This document shows positions 17,109-24,743 of a stretch of 64,000 nt of DNA, one piece after another. Position numbers and translations under genes: made by a program. This DNA comes from CAG-177 sp003514385 (GTDB lineage: Bacteria > Bacillota > Clostridia > Oscillospirales > Acutalibacteraceae), in contig JBPPLN010000001.1 of NCBI GenBank assembly GCA_051920445.1, positions 1,364,001 to 1,428,000 on the forward strand, given 5' to 3'. Positions within the stretch are counted from its first letter, which is position 1. Each line of letters starts with the position of its first letter. The notes below the pieces were generated by a model. It worked only from the letters and a program-made list of their open reading frames with translations, did no database searches and was not told where the DNA came from.

Positions 17109-18451
17109 CATTTCATCTCACTGTATATTTCCCTCGCGCGGGTCGTCAAGGCTTCCTGCGTATTTTTTGTCACCCCGTCTATCACTTCGTCGAGTAATTG
17201 GGCGAGTACCGCGCCGAGCTTTCTGCCCTGCGGGATGCCGATATCCATGAGTGTGCGCCCGTTTATCTGGAGCTCGCTCAGCGACAGGCACGACTTTTGC
17301 GCCGCCAGATTCTTCGCGATTTCTTCGGCATCGGCTATCTGATCGAGTCGGTATCTGTATTCCGGCGATTGCGCGAGCACATCGGCGCGCATGACCTTGA
17401 GCAGATTCAGCACGCCGTCGAGACCGAATTTTGAGAGATAGCGCGGCATTTTTTCCGTGTTTTCATATAGCTCCCAGCGGTCGTGGTTGCTGACGAGGAA
17501 CAGAATTTCATCTCTGAATTTGTTCGACACTTTGAGCCGCGCGAGTATCTGCGCCGAAATCTCCGCGCTGATTCTCTGATGTCCGTAAAAATGCGCGACT
17601 CCGTTTTCGTCGAATTTTTTGACGGCGGGCTTGCCGCAGTCATGCAGGAGCATCGCAAAGCGCAGCGTCGGCTCGGGGTCGATGCTCTCGACGGCTATTA
17701 GCGTGTGTTCGTATATATCATAGCAGTGGTGCGGGTTGTCGTGGCTGTTTTTGTACATCGGCTGAAGCTCCGGCAGGATTTCAAACAGCACCGGGGCAAA
17801 GTCCGTTAGAATTCGCTTTGCGCCTTTTCCGCAGACGAGCTTTAACAGCTCTTTTGCTATGCGCTCTTCGGAAATATTGCCAAGCAGAGCACGGTTTTTC
17901 AAAAGGCTCTGCGCGGTTTTCTCTTCAATCTCAAAATCGAGTGCGGACGCAAAGCGCAGGGCGCGCAGAATTCGCAGGGCATCTTCGTTAAAACGCCTGT
18001 CCGGGTCGCCGACACAGCGGATTATTCCGTTTTTGAGGTCATTCTGACCGCCGAAAAGGTCAACCGTCCCGGTCATTTTACTGTAAGCCATGGCGTTGAC
18101 CGTAAAATCACGCCTGCCGAGATCCGCTCCGAGATTGGAAGTAAAAGTCACGCTTTTCGGGTGCCTGTTGTCCTCATATTCGCCGTCGAGGCGGAAAGTC
18201 GTTATTTCAAGCGGCTCGCCGTCGATAACTACCGTCACCGTGCCGTGCTTTATGCCCGTGTCGATGCAGTGAAAATCTGCAAACACGGATTTCATATCCT
18301 CCGGCTTCGCCGAGGTCGTTATGTCCCAGTCGTTCGGAGTTTTGCCGAGCAGGCTGTCGCGCACGCATCCGCCGACGGCATATGCCTCGAAACCCGCCGA
18401 CTGAAGCAGGTTTATCGCAATATCAACATTTTTCGGCATATCCATCGTCAA
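17108..18451 (-). CDS. cca: CCA-adding tRNA nucleotidyltransferase with HD domain
   Basis: About 447 residues. The nucleotidyltransferase motif YAVGGCVRDSLLGKTPNDWD and the DxD metal site (DWDIT) are at the N-terminus, followed by RRDFTVNAMAY and the RRFNEDALRILRALRFASAL template motif. An HD domain (AMLLHDCGKP) lies in the C-terminal half. It adds or repairs the 3' CCA of tRNAs. I place the start at TTG 18451, because AGGAG ends 9 bases before it; ATG 18445 is possible, and TTG 18460 abuts the ribosome site and is unlikely. Confidence 0.93.
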   Translation of the reverse strand: MTMDMPKNVDIAINLLQSAGFEAYAVGGCVRDSLLGKTPNDWDITTSAKPEDMKSVFADFHCIDTGIKHGTVTVVIDGEPLEITTFRLDGEYEDNRHPKSVTFTSNLGADLGRRDFTVNAMAYSKMTGTVDLFGGQNDLKNGIIRCVGDPDRRFNEDALRILRALRFASALDFEIEEKTAQSLLKNRALLGNISEERIAKELLKLVCGKGAKRILTDFAPVLFEILPELQPMYKNSHDNPHHCYDIYEHTLIAVESIDPEPTLRFAMLLHDCGKPAVKKFDENGVAHFYGHQRISAEISAQILARLKVSNKFRDEILFLVSNHDRWELYENTEKMPRYLSKFGLDGVLNLLKVMRADVLAQSPEYRYRLDQIADAEEIAKNLAAQKSCLSLSELQINGRTLMDIGIPQGRKLGAVLAQLLDEVIDGVTKNTQEALTTRAREIYSEMK

Positions 18452-18478
18452 TCGGTTCAACTCCTTTACAACAAAGAT

Positions 18479-18508
18479 ATTTTATCATATAATTGTCACC
18501 GGATACAA
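18479..18508 (-). promoter_or_regulatory. Promoter of cca
   Basis: On the minus strand TTGTAT (18508-18503) and TAAAAT (18484-18479) are separated by 18 bases. The predicted start falls just upstream of the AAAGGAG ribosome site. Confidence 0.6.
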
Positions 18509-18527
18509 GAGAAAAAGGAGCAAGAAC

Positions 18528-18869
18528 ATGAACATACAGATATTCGGAAAATCAAAATGCTTCGACACGAAAAAGGCGGAGCGCTGGTTCAAGGAGCGCA
18601 GGATAAAATATCAGCTCATCGATGTTGCAAAATATGGCATGAGCCGCGGCGAATACGCCTCGGTCAAGAAAGCCGTCGGCGGCATGGACAAATTATTCGA
18701 CGAGAAGAGCAAGGCATACGAACAGCAGTTTATAAAATACCTCGCGCACGACGAGGACAAAGAGGAGAAGCTGTTCGAGCACCCCGAACTCTTCAAAACC
18801 CCGATAGTCCGAAACGGCAAGCAGGCAACGGTCGGCTACTGCCCGGAGATATGGAAAGACTGGGAATAA
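18528..18869 (+). CDS. ArsC/Spx-family thioredoxin-fold protein
   Basis: 113 residues. The start MNIQIFGKSKCFDTKKAERW has one active-site-position cysteine (C11), as in the arsenate reductase-related YffB/Spx family. The fold continues with FKERRIKYQLIDVAKYG and the cis-proline loop LFKTPIVRNGKQATVGY. Members act as thiol reductases or RNA polymerase-binding regulators. The second cysteine of Spx (CxxC) is missing, and no arsenic genes are near, so a detoxification role is not supported. Preceded by AAAAAGGAG. Confidence 0.8.
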   Translation: MNIQIFGKSKCFDTKKAERWFKERRIKYQLIDVAKYGMSRGEYASVKKAVGGMDKLFDEKSKAYEQQFIKYLAHDEDKEEKLFEHPELFKTPIVRNGKQATVGYCPEIWKDWE

Positions 18870-18976
18870 TTTCGTTCGCACTCAAAGCAATTAGTGAACA
18901 GTGAATAGTGAAAAAATGCGCAGTATAATCAGATATCATCAACCCGCGAACTATGCACAGATTTTTGATAAGCAAC

Positions 18977-19021
18977 TTGTAGGGTGCGGCGACCCGACGC
19001 ACCGATGCCGCAGGGCGGCAC
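18977..19021. repeat. Family A intergenic repeat
   Basis: A TTGTAGGGTGCGGCGACCCG start followed by ACGCACCGATGCCGCAGGGC and GGCAC matches copies near 43.46, 45.09, 45.64 and 52.61 kb. The stem GGTGCG/CGCACC is retained. A fragment of the B motif (ATATCATC..CCCGCGAA) lies about 30 bases upstream, the same order as at 43.4 kb. The rest of the 18870-19096 gap shows no gene. Confidence 0.7.
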
Positions 19022-19096
19022 AAAATGAAGTTATAAAAAGTATTTTTTTAATTTACCAACTTTCACGCTTCTAATTTTCACGAAAGGAGACCCGAT

Positions 19097-20083
19097 ATGC
19101 CAAACAGAATCTGGCTCTGCGGCGATACGCATATGCATTCTTCAATCAGCGACGGAAAATACACGCCCGACGAGCTCATTGAAAAATGCAAAACCAAGGG
19201 TCTCGACTGGATAATAATCACCGACCACAACAAAAACGCGGTCGGCGAAAAAAGCTATTATTCAGAAAATCTGCTCGTCATTCCCGGCGCAGAATACACC
19301 GGGCGAAACGGGCACATGAATATATACGGGAGCGGGCTGCCCGAATTTGACGGCACGCGCCCGGAGAAATACGAACAGCATCTTTCAATGTCCGCGCTCG
19401 CTCATTCAAACGGATGCACGGTATCAATAAACCACCCGTTTTGCAGCCGCTTCGGATGGAGGATGCCGCTCGAAGATTTTCCGGCGGACTGCGTTGAAAT
19501 CTGGAACATGTTCATGCATCAGAGCAACATGACCTGCATCAGTTGGTGGGAGCGGCAGATTCTCGGCGGCAGGCGAATCGCGGCAGTTGGCGGCAGCGAC
19601 TATCACCGCGACTACGGCACATCTGATATGCTCGCTTCGCCGACAACATTCGTTTTTGCCGAATCGAACAGCGAAAAAGATATTTTATCAGCTCTGCGCC
19701 GCGGCAACTCGTTTATCACGAACTCGCCCGACGCGTCGAGGCTCGTTCTGTCATACAAAGACTGCATTCAGGGCGATGAAATTAAATTTGTCCCGGGTAT
19801 GAAAGTTCATTTGCACGCCGAAAGGCTCAGAAAAAATATGACTCTGTGCGTGTTCAACAACGAAAAAATCATATATGAACACAGAATCGGCGGCGAGTCG
19901 GAGCTCGACGAAGATATCTCTATAACAGAAAAAGGCTTCGTCCGCGCGCAGATAACATACCGTCTGCGCGGATTCAGAAAGGCATTTTTCAACATCAAAA
20001 TGGCTCTATGGAGACCGAAAGAGAAAAATATCCCGTATGACACCGCCGTGTGGTGCATAACTAACCCGATGTGGGTAGTGTAG
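19097..20083 (+). CDS. PHP-domain metal-dependent phosphoesterase
   Basis: 328 residues. The PHP metal-site motifs are clear: DTHMHSSISDGKYTPDELIE at the N-terminus, IITDHNKN, a histidine in SINHPFCS and GGSDYHRDYG. This trinuclear-metal domain occurs in phosphoesterases such as the 3',5'-nucleotide phosphatases and the CehA/McbA family. The C-terminal 90 residues form an Ig-like beta region (VPGMKVHLHAERL). Preceded by AAAGGAG and flanked by repeats, it stands alone. Substrate unknown. Confidence 0.85.
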   Translation: MPNRIWLCGDTHMHSSISDGKYTPDELIEKCKTKGLDWIIITDHNKNAVGEKSYYSENLLVIPGAEYTGRNGHMNIYGSGLPEFDGTRPEKYEQHLSMSALAHSNGCTVSINHPFCSRFGWRMPLEDFPADCVEIWNMFMHQSNMTCISWWERQILGGRRIAAVGGSDYHRDYGTSDMLASPTTFVFAESNSEKDILSALRRGNSFITNSPDASRLVLSYKDCIQGDEIKFVPGMKVHLHAERLRKNMTLCVFNNEKIIYEHRIGGESELDEDISITEKGFVRAQITYRLRGFRKAFFNIKMALWRPKEKNIPYDTAVWCITNPMWVV

Positions 20084-20175
20084 TATTGAACTGAACGATT
20101 TTTCATTAGCTGCACCGATAGCGGCAACGATGCATGAGATGCCACACTCAACAAGCTTTAAATATTTTATAACAC

Positions 20176-20206
20176 AAAAAGGAACTGCACACGGCAGTTC
20201 CTTTTT
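20176..20206 (+). terminator. Bidirectional terminator between PHP gene and nitroreductase
   Basis: Thirteen-base arms AAAAAGGAACTGC and GCAGTTCCTTTTT pair perfectly around a 5-base loop, with T runs on both strands. Confidence 0.92.
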
Positions 20207-20209
20207 TAT

Positions 20210-20731
20210 TTATATTTTTACTATATATCCGTCCTTGCGCGGGGGACGCGCAGTGGGTTCGGCGTCAGAATAGCCGAGGGCTATCGAGCCGACTCCGCGC
20301 AGGGTTTCGGGCAGATTCCACTCGCGCAGTAATTTTTTGCCCTCTTCGCTGTCGAATATCTCGCGCTCTCTGTGAACCCAGACCGAGCCCAAATCACAGG
20401 CGTGGGCGGCGAGCATCATATTTTCGAGCACGCAGCTGCCGTCCTCAACAAATGTGTTTGCGCTCGGATCCGCGAGCACGAGAACGACGGTCGGCGCGCC
20501 GTAATACGGGTCTTTGTCAACGCCCATTATCGCGGCGTTGAGCTTCGAGAGCTTTTCGCGGTACTTTTTATCGGACACTGCGATTATAACAGGCGACTGG
20601 CGGTTCATGCCCGTCGGCGCATAAGTGCCCGCTTCGAGAACTGCGTCGAGCAAATCTTCCGGTATAGAATCAGGCTTGAAGCTGCGCGTGCTGCGGCGGG
20701 TTTTTATCATCTCAAGAAAATCTCTGTTCAT
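20210..20731 (-). CDS. Nitroreductase family protein
   Basis: 173 residues from ATG 20731, directly behind a GGGAGG ribosome site; an upstream TTG at 20770 is in frame but lies in the leader hairpin. The flavin-binding start (FLEMIKTRRSTRSFKPDSIP), the APTGMNRQSP motif and the C-terminal GSIALGYSDAEPTARPPR match the FMN-dependent nitroreductase family. It reduces nitro or quinone compounds with NAD(P)H; the physiological substrate is unknown. It has its own promoter, operator-like dyad and leader hairpin. Confidence 0.9.
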   Translation of the reverse strand: MNRDFLEMIKTRRSTRSFKPDSIPEDLLDAVLEAGTYAPTGMNRQSPVIIAVSDKKYREKLSKLNAAIMGVDKDPYYGAPTVVLVLADPSANTFVEDGSCVLENMMLAAHACDLGSVWVHREREIFDSEEGKKLLREWNLPETLRGVGSIALGYSDAEPTARPPRKDGYIVKI

Positions 20732-20750
20732 GTTTTTTCCTCCCAAAAAG

Positions 20751-20792
20751 CTTTCAGGACAGCGTATCAAATTGATACCGCCGTCCTGAAAG
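20751..20792 (-). promoter_or_regulatory. Long hairpin in the nitroreductase leader, with a possible 12-codon ORF
   Basis: Arms CTTTCAGGAC-(A/G)-GC-GTATCAA and their complement form an almost perfect stem of about 20 bp with hardly any loop, ending in CTTTTTGGG just before the nitroreductase ribosome site. It could act as an attenuator or as a structure hiding the ribosome site. A frame MNRGAFRTAVSI-stop (20805-20767) crosses it, preceded by AGGAG, but with only 2 bases spacing, so translation is doubtful. Confidence 0.55.
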
Positions 20793-20836
20793 CACCTCTA
20801 TTCATATCTCCTATACTTTCTTTATTCTGACATCCA

Positions 20837-20868
20837 AATATAGCCAAATTGTGTTCAAATTGTGAACA
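20837..20868 (-). promoter_or_regulatory. Nitroreductase promoter with overlapping dyad operator
   Basis: On the minus strand TTCACA (20866-20861) and TATATT (20842-20837) are 18 bases apart. A dyad TGTTCA-5-TGAACA (20852-20868) covers the -35 hexamer, the position expected for a repressor site. No regulator gene is adjacent. Confidence 0.6.
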
Positions 20869-20923
20869 TTTTTTGATTTCAGATAAATTCAAGGAAATAT
20901 TTATTTCTTTTGTCTACTTTAGC

Positions 20924-21142
20924 TTACTTTTTCTTGGCTTTGGGCAGTATCACGCAAACAAGAATGACGCACACGGCGGCGACTGCCGCGATGATTATCC
21001 ACTTCGTGTTCGAGGTGTTCTGACCCGTTACGGGAACCATTTCTTCTGCAAAAGCGGTTATTGCCGCCGCAGCGACGCTTATCGCCATCAGAGCCGCCAG
21101 AACTATGGCGACCACTCTTGTCCATATTCCTCTCTTCTGCAT
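20924..21142 (-). CDS. Minimal secreted peptide precursor with sorting-signal-like tail
   Basis: 72 residues from ATG 21142 (AAAGG lies 9 bases before it; the ATG at 21151 abuts the ribosome site). The N-terminus is a signal peptide (basic KRGIWTR, hydrophobic core, ITAFA cleavage region). Only EEM separates the predicted cut from VPVTG, an LPxTG-like motif, after which come QNTSNTKW, a hydrophobic helix and the basic end PKAKKK. This is signal-peptide plus cell-wall-sorting architecture with almost no mature domain. It lies 15 bases behind the phosphoglucomutase gene and may be co-transcribed. Function unknown. Confidence 0.72.
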   Translation of the reverse strand: MQKRGIWTRVVAIVLAALMAISVAAAAITAFAEEMVPVTGQNTSNTKWIIIAAVAAVCVILVCVILPKAKKK

Positions 21143-21166
21143 TTTTATCATCCTTTCGTTCGGGCG

Positions 21167-22891
21167 TTATTTTACGCCGAGAATTTTTTCGATTGATTCG
21201 CCGAGCTTCTCGCCGAGAGCCGAGGAGTGATTTTCATCCTTGCCGCAGGCGGTTATATATGCCTTGAGCTTCGGCTCGGTGCCGGACGGGCGGACTATGA
21301 CGCTGTTGCCGTCGGGCAGCTTATATGCGAGAACATTTGACTTCGGCAGGTCTATCGCGCTTATTTTGCCGCTTATTATATCAACGCGCTCTGACTTTTT
21401 GTAGTCGGCGGTCTCAATAACTTTCATGCCCGCTATCTCTTCTGGGGCATGCTCTCTGAGCGAGGTCATGATGGCGCCCATCTTCTCCATTCCGCTCTCG
21501 CCCTCGAAAGTGAAGTTGAGAAGAATATTTTTGTAGTAGCCGTATTTTTCATATATCTCGGTCATCTTCTGGGCGAGGGTCTTGCCCTGAGATTTATAAT
21601 ATGCCGCCATCTCGCAGACGAGCAGGGACGAGACTACCGCATCCTTGTCTCTCGCGTGCAGACCCGAGAGATAACCGTAGCTCTCTTCCATACCGAGAAT
21701 GAATCTGTCGCCCTCGTTTTTCTTTTCGAGATCGGTTGCGAATTCGCCGATATATTTGAATCCCGTCAGCACATCGTGTATCGCGCAGCCGTAGCTCTCC
21801 GCGACGCGGTCGACGAGCGAAGTCGTAACGAACGACTTGACTATCACGGGGTCTTTGGGCAGAGTGCCGGCCTCTTTCATCGAAGAGAGAATATACTCGG
21901 TCAGCAGAACACCGACTTCGTTGCCGCTCATGAGCCTGTAATCGTCTCCGGTGTTGACGGCGATGCCGACGCGGTCGCAGTCGGGGTCGGTCGCGAGAAG
22001 CAGATCGACATTCTTGCCCTCGGCGAGCTTCAGAGCCTCTTCAAAAGCCTGACGAATTTCGGGGTTCGGATAGGGACAAGTCGGGAAGTGACCGTCCGGC
22101 TTCTCCTGAGAGGGGACTACCGTAACATCGTCGAAGCCCGCGCGCTTGAGCACCTCGCGGACAGGCTTATTGCCCGTGCCGTTGAGGGGAGTATAAATCA
22201 GCTTGAGCTTGCCCTTTGAGACGGCGTCGGGATTGACCCTGCGCGAGAGGACACACTCATAGAATGCCTCGTTCACGCTACTGTCAATAAACTCAATCTT
22301 TCCGCTCTTTATGCCCTCGTCGAAGTCCATGGTGCGGACATCGTCGAAGATATCAACTTTTCTGATGCACTCATATGTGGCGTTCGCCTCGGCGTCGGTC
22401 ATCTGATAGCCTTCGTGCGAATAGCACTTGTAGCCGTTGTACTTCGCGGGGTTGTGGCTCGCGGTAATTATTATGCCGGAGCTGCAATGGAGCTTTCTCA
22501 CGGCGAAAGAGAGCATCGGGGTCGGAACCAATTCGGGATAAATATATACTTTTATTCCGTTTGCGGCGAGCACGCCTGCAGCGCCTTTTGCGAAAACATC
22601 AGAGTTGATTCTCGAGTCGTGCGCTATCGCGACGGACGGGGAATCATACTTTGCGTTAAGATAATCCGCCAGACCCTGGGTCGCCTGGTTGACGGTGAAA
22701 ACATTCATTCTGTTTGTGCCCGCGCCGAGAACTCCGCGCAGACCGCCCGTGCCGAATTCGAGCGCACGGTAAAATCTATCCGATATCTCATCTTCTTTGC
22801 CTTCAATGGCGGAAAGTTCGTCATGAAGTTCAGCATTGCCCTCGGTCTTTTTCAGCCAGAGGTCATAGAGATCTTTGATTTCCTGTTTCAT
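21167..22891 (-). CDS. Phosphoglucomutase/phosphomannomutase, alpha-D-phosphohexomutase family
   Basis: 574 residues from ATG 22891, which follows a GAAAGGAG site; the open frame to 22933 has no ribosome site. Catalytic phosphoserine loop TASHNPAKYNGYK, metal loop DPDCDRVGIA, sugar-binding loop GMEESYGYL and phosphate-binding SGTEPKLKAY are all intact. It interconverts glucose 1- and 6-phosphate (or mannose), linking central carbon flow to polysaccharide precursors and to the UDP-glucose used by galE. Confidence 0.94.
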   Translation of the reverse strand: MKQEIKDLYDLWLKKTEGNAELHDELSAIEGKEDEISDRFYRALEFGTGGLRGVLGAGTNRMNVFTVNQATQGLADYLNAKYDSPSVAIAHDSRINSDVFAKGAAGVLAANGIKVYIYPELVPTPMLSFAVRKLHCSSGIIITASHNPAKYNGYKCYSHEGYQMTDAEANATYECIRKVDIFDDVRTMDFDEGIKSGKIEFIDSSVNEAFYECVLSRRVNPDAVSKGKLKLIYTPLNGTGNKPVREVLKRAGFDDVTVVPSQEKPDGHFPTCPYPNPEIRQAFEEALKLAEGKNVDLLLATDPDCDRVGIAVNTGDDYRLMSGNEVGVLLTEYILSSMKEAGTLPKDPVIVKSFVTTSLVDRVAESYGCAIHDVLTGFKYIGEFATDLEKKNEGDRFILGMEESYGYLSGLHARDKDAVVSSLLVCEMAAYYKSQGKTLAQKMTEIYEKYGYYKNILLNFTFEGESGMEKMGAIMTSLREHAPEEIAGMKVIETADYKKSERVDIISGKISAIDLPKSNVLAYKLPDGNSVIVRPSGTEPKLKAYITACGKDENHSSALGEKLGESIEKILGVK

Positions 22892-22938
22892 TGTTCTGCT
22901 CCTTTCGAAAGCCGGTGGCATCGGCTTACTCATATAAT

Positions 22939-22967
22939 ATTATAATACCTTTATATCTTTTCATCAA
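22939..22967 (-). promoter_or_regulatory. Promoter of the phosphoglucomutase gene
   Basis: TTGATG (22967-22962) and an exact TATAAT (22944-22939) are 17 bases apart on the minus strand, about 50 bases before the start codon. Confidence 0.8.
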
Positions 22968-23053
22968 CCACTATTTGAGCAAATTTACCATTTGTTTATT
23001 TTATCCGGCACATAAATTTATAGTCTTGCCGTCTGTCTTTTATGCGTCATGTG

Positions 23054-23062
23054 TGGTATAAT
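23054..23062 (+). promoter_or_regulatory. Extended -10 promoter of azlCD
   Basis: TGGTATAAT gives a TG-extended exact -10 about 63 bases before the azlC ATG. No good -35 is seen at 17 bases, which is usual for extended -10 promoters. Confidence 0.6.
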
Positions 23063-23125
23063 TAACGGCAGTATTAATAAAGCCATGTAAAAAAATGTTT
23101 TTTGCGTTCAATCGGAGATAATACT

Positions 23126-23857
23126 ATGGAGAAAGAAACAAACAGCTTTTCGCAGGGACTGCGCGACGGCATGCCTATATGCTTAGGCTATCTGTCGGTC
23201 GCCTTTGCGTTCGGAATATTCACGGTCAGCCACGGACTCACGGCGTGGGAAGCGGTAATGATCTCGATGACAAATGTCACATCCGCCGGGCAGTTGGCGG
23301 CGGTGCCGATAATCGCGGGCGGCGGATCGCTGTTTGAGCTGGCACTGACGCAGTTTGTTATCAATATGCGCTATTCGCTCATGTCCGTCTCGCTCTCGCA
23401 GAAGCTCGGAAAGAGCGTAAGACTGATTGACAGATTTTTAATATCGTTTGTCAATACAGATGAAGTTTTCGCGGTCGCTATCTCAAAGGGCGTGCCGCTC
23501 GGCAGAAAATATCTCTACGGACTCACCCTGACTCCCTATCTCGGCTGGAGCCTCGGTACTCTTTTGGGTGCTGTCGCCGGAAATATCCTGCCCGCGATGC
23601 TCGTCTCCGCTCTCGGAATCGCGATATACGGAATGTTTATAGCGATAATAGTTCCGCCCGCGAAAAAAAGCCTGCCGACTCTGCTCTGCATTTTGACTGC
23701 AATCGCTCTGAGCTGTGCATTTAAATTTATTCCCGTGCTCTCGAAAGTGCCGAGCGGATTCGCTATAATTATCTGCGCCGTTGCGGCGAGCGTGCTGTTT
23801 GCGCTTGTGGCTCCGATAAAAGAGGAGCAGACAGAGGAGGTGAGCACCGATGAATAA
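23126..23857 (+). CDS. azlC: AzlC family branched-chain amino acid exporter, large subunit
   Basis: 243 residues from ATG 23126 behind CGGAGA. The family pattern is clear: GLRDGMPICLGYLSVAFAFG at the start, NVTSAGQLAAVPIIAGGGS and QFVINMRYSLMSVSLSQKLG. It is a multi-pass membrane protein (about 6-7 helices) that with AzlD exports leucine, isoleucine, valine and analogues such as azaleucine. It overlaps azlD by 8 bases, as expected for a two-subunit exporter. Confidence 0.92.
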   Translation: MEKETNSFSQGLRDGMPICLGYLSVAFAFGIFTVSHGLTAWEAVMISMTNVTSAGQLAAVPIIAGGGSLFELALTQFVINMRYSLMSVSLSQKLGKSVRLIDRFLISFVNTDEVFAVAISKGVPLGRKYLYGLTLTPYLGWSLGTLLGAVAGNILPAMLVSALGIAIYGMFIAIIVPPAKKSLPTLLCILTAIALSCAFKFIPVLSKVPSGFAIIICAVAASVLFALVAPIKEEQTEEVSTDE

Positions 23858-24173
23858 TTATATTCAGTTTTTCTCGGGTCTTGCCGTCATGGCGGGAGTT
23901 ACATATCTCGTCAGGATGCTCCCGCTCGTCTTGGTCAAGAAAAAAATAGAAAACAGATTCATAAATTCTTTTCTCTATTATGTCCCGTATGCAGTGCTCG
24001 CCGTTATGACAGTTCCCGCGATATTTTCATCCACAGCGAGTCTCCCGAGCGCGATAGCGGGCTTTGTTGTGGCTTTGATTCTCGCATATTTCGAGCGTGG
24101 TCTGCTGACCGTTGCCGCCGCGTCCTGCGCCGCCGTGTTCATAGCGGAGCTGATAATGAAATTCATTCACTGA
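23850..24173 (+). CDS. azlD: AzlD family branched-chain amino acid exporter, small subunit
   Basis: 107 residues with four hydrophobic helices and the family motif VTYLVRMLPLVLVKKKIENR, then LYYVPYAVLAVMTVPAIF. It starts inside azlC behind GAGGTGAG and is the expected small partner of the exporter. Confidence 0.92.
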   Translation: MNNYIQFFSGLAVMAGVTYLVRMLPLVLVKKKIENRFINSFLYYVPYAVLAVMTVPAIFSSTASLPSAIAGFVVALILAYFERGLLTVAAASCAAVFIAELIMKFIH

Positions 24174-24184
24174 GGTAATATAAA

Positions 24185-24709
24185 ATGGTACTGCGCGAAG
24201 TTTCTAAAATAGATGTAAATTATGTAAAAAAGCTATATAAAGAAGCTTTTCCGATAAGAGAGAGAATGCCTTTTTCGAGACTGATAAAATTACAGAAGAA
24301 TAATATAATAAAAATGTTCGCCGCATATGAAAACGGCGAGCCCTGCGCTCTCGCGATAACCTGCACGGGCAGCAAATCGGTGCTTTTGATGTACCTCGCC
24401 GTTGACGGCAGTAAGCGCGGTCAGGGACTGGGTTCAAAAATTATCCCCGCCCTGTGCGAGACTTTCCCGCGCCGCAATCTCCTGCTCGAAATAGAAAAAC
24501 CGGACGAAAACAAGCCGATGACTGTTCGCAGAAAGGAATTTTATCTTCGCTGCGGACTTCGCGAGACGGGGACGGAGATATCTCTCGCCGGAATTCCGAT
24601 GGAAGTTCTCATAAAAGGCGACGGTGAGTTCGACAAATACGAATATCTCGATATCTACCGCAAACATTTCGGAAGAAAAATGACAAAGCTGCTGCTGAAA
24701 ATCAAATAA
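24185..24709 (+). CDS. GNAT family N-acetyltransferase
   Basis: 174 residues. The acetyl-CoA-binding motif A is visible as YLAVDGSKRGQGLGSKIIPA, followed by the NLLLEIEKP strand and a YLRCGLRETG motif B. It transfers an acetyl group from acetyl-CoA to an unknown amine. It follows azlD by 11 bases behind GAGG, so it may ride in the exporter operon. Codon use looks slightly more A+T-rich in its first third than in its neighbours. Confidence 0.82.
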   Translation: MVLREVSKIDVNYVKKLYKEAFPIRERMPFSRLIKLQKNNIIKMFAAYENGEPCALAITCTGSKSVLLMYLAVDGSKRGQGLGSKIIPALCETFPRRNLLLEIEKPDENKPMTVRRKEFYLRCGLRETGTEISLAGIPMEVLIKGDGEFDKYEYLDIYRKHFGRKMTKLLLKIK

Positions 24710-24712
24710 ATT

Positions 24713-24738
24713 AAGCCGGAAGATTTTTCTTCCGGCTT
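24713..24738 (+). terminator. Bidirectional terminator between the GNAT gene and the recF operon
   Basis: Eleven-base arms AAGCCGGAAGA and TCTTCCGGCTT pair perfectly around TTTT, followed by TAATTTT. On the minus strand it ends the dnaN-to-acyltransferase operon. Confidence 0.88.
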
Positions 24739-24743
24739 TAATT

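Noticed and set aside
18528..18869. Arsenate reductase for arsenic detoxification
   Set aside because: The fold belongs to the ArsC/Spx group, but only one active-site cysteine is present and there are no arsenic genes nearby.
22934..23125. Riboswitch upstream of azlC
   Set aside because: The leader after the extended -10 is about 60 bases and shows no stable aptamer-like fold or terminator.
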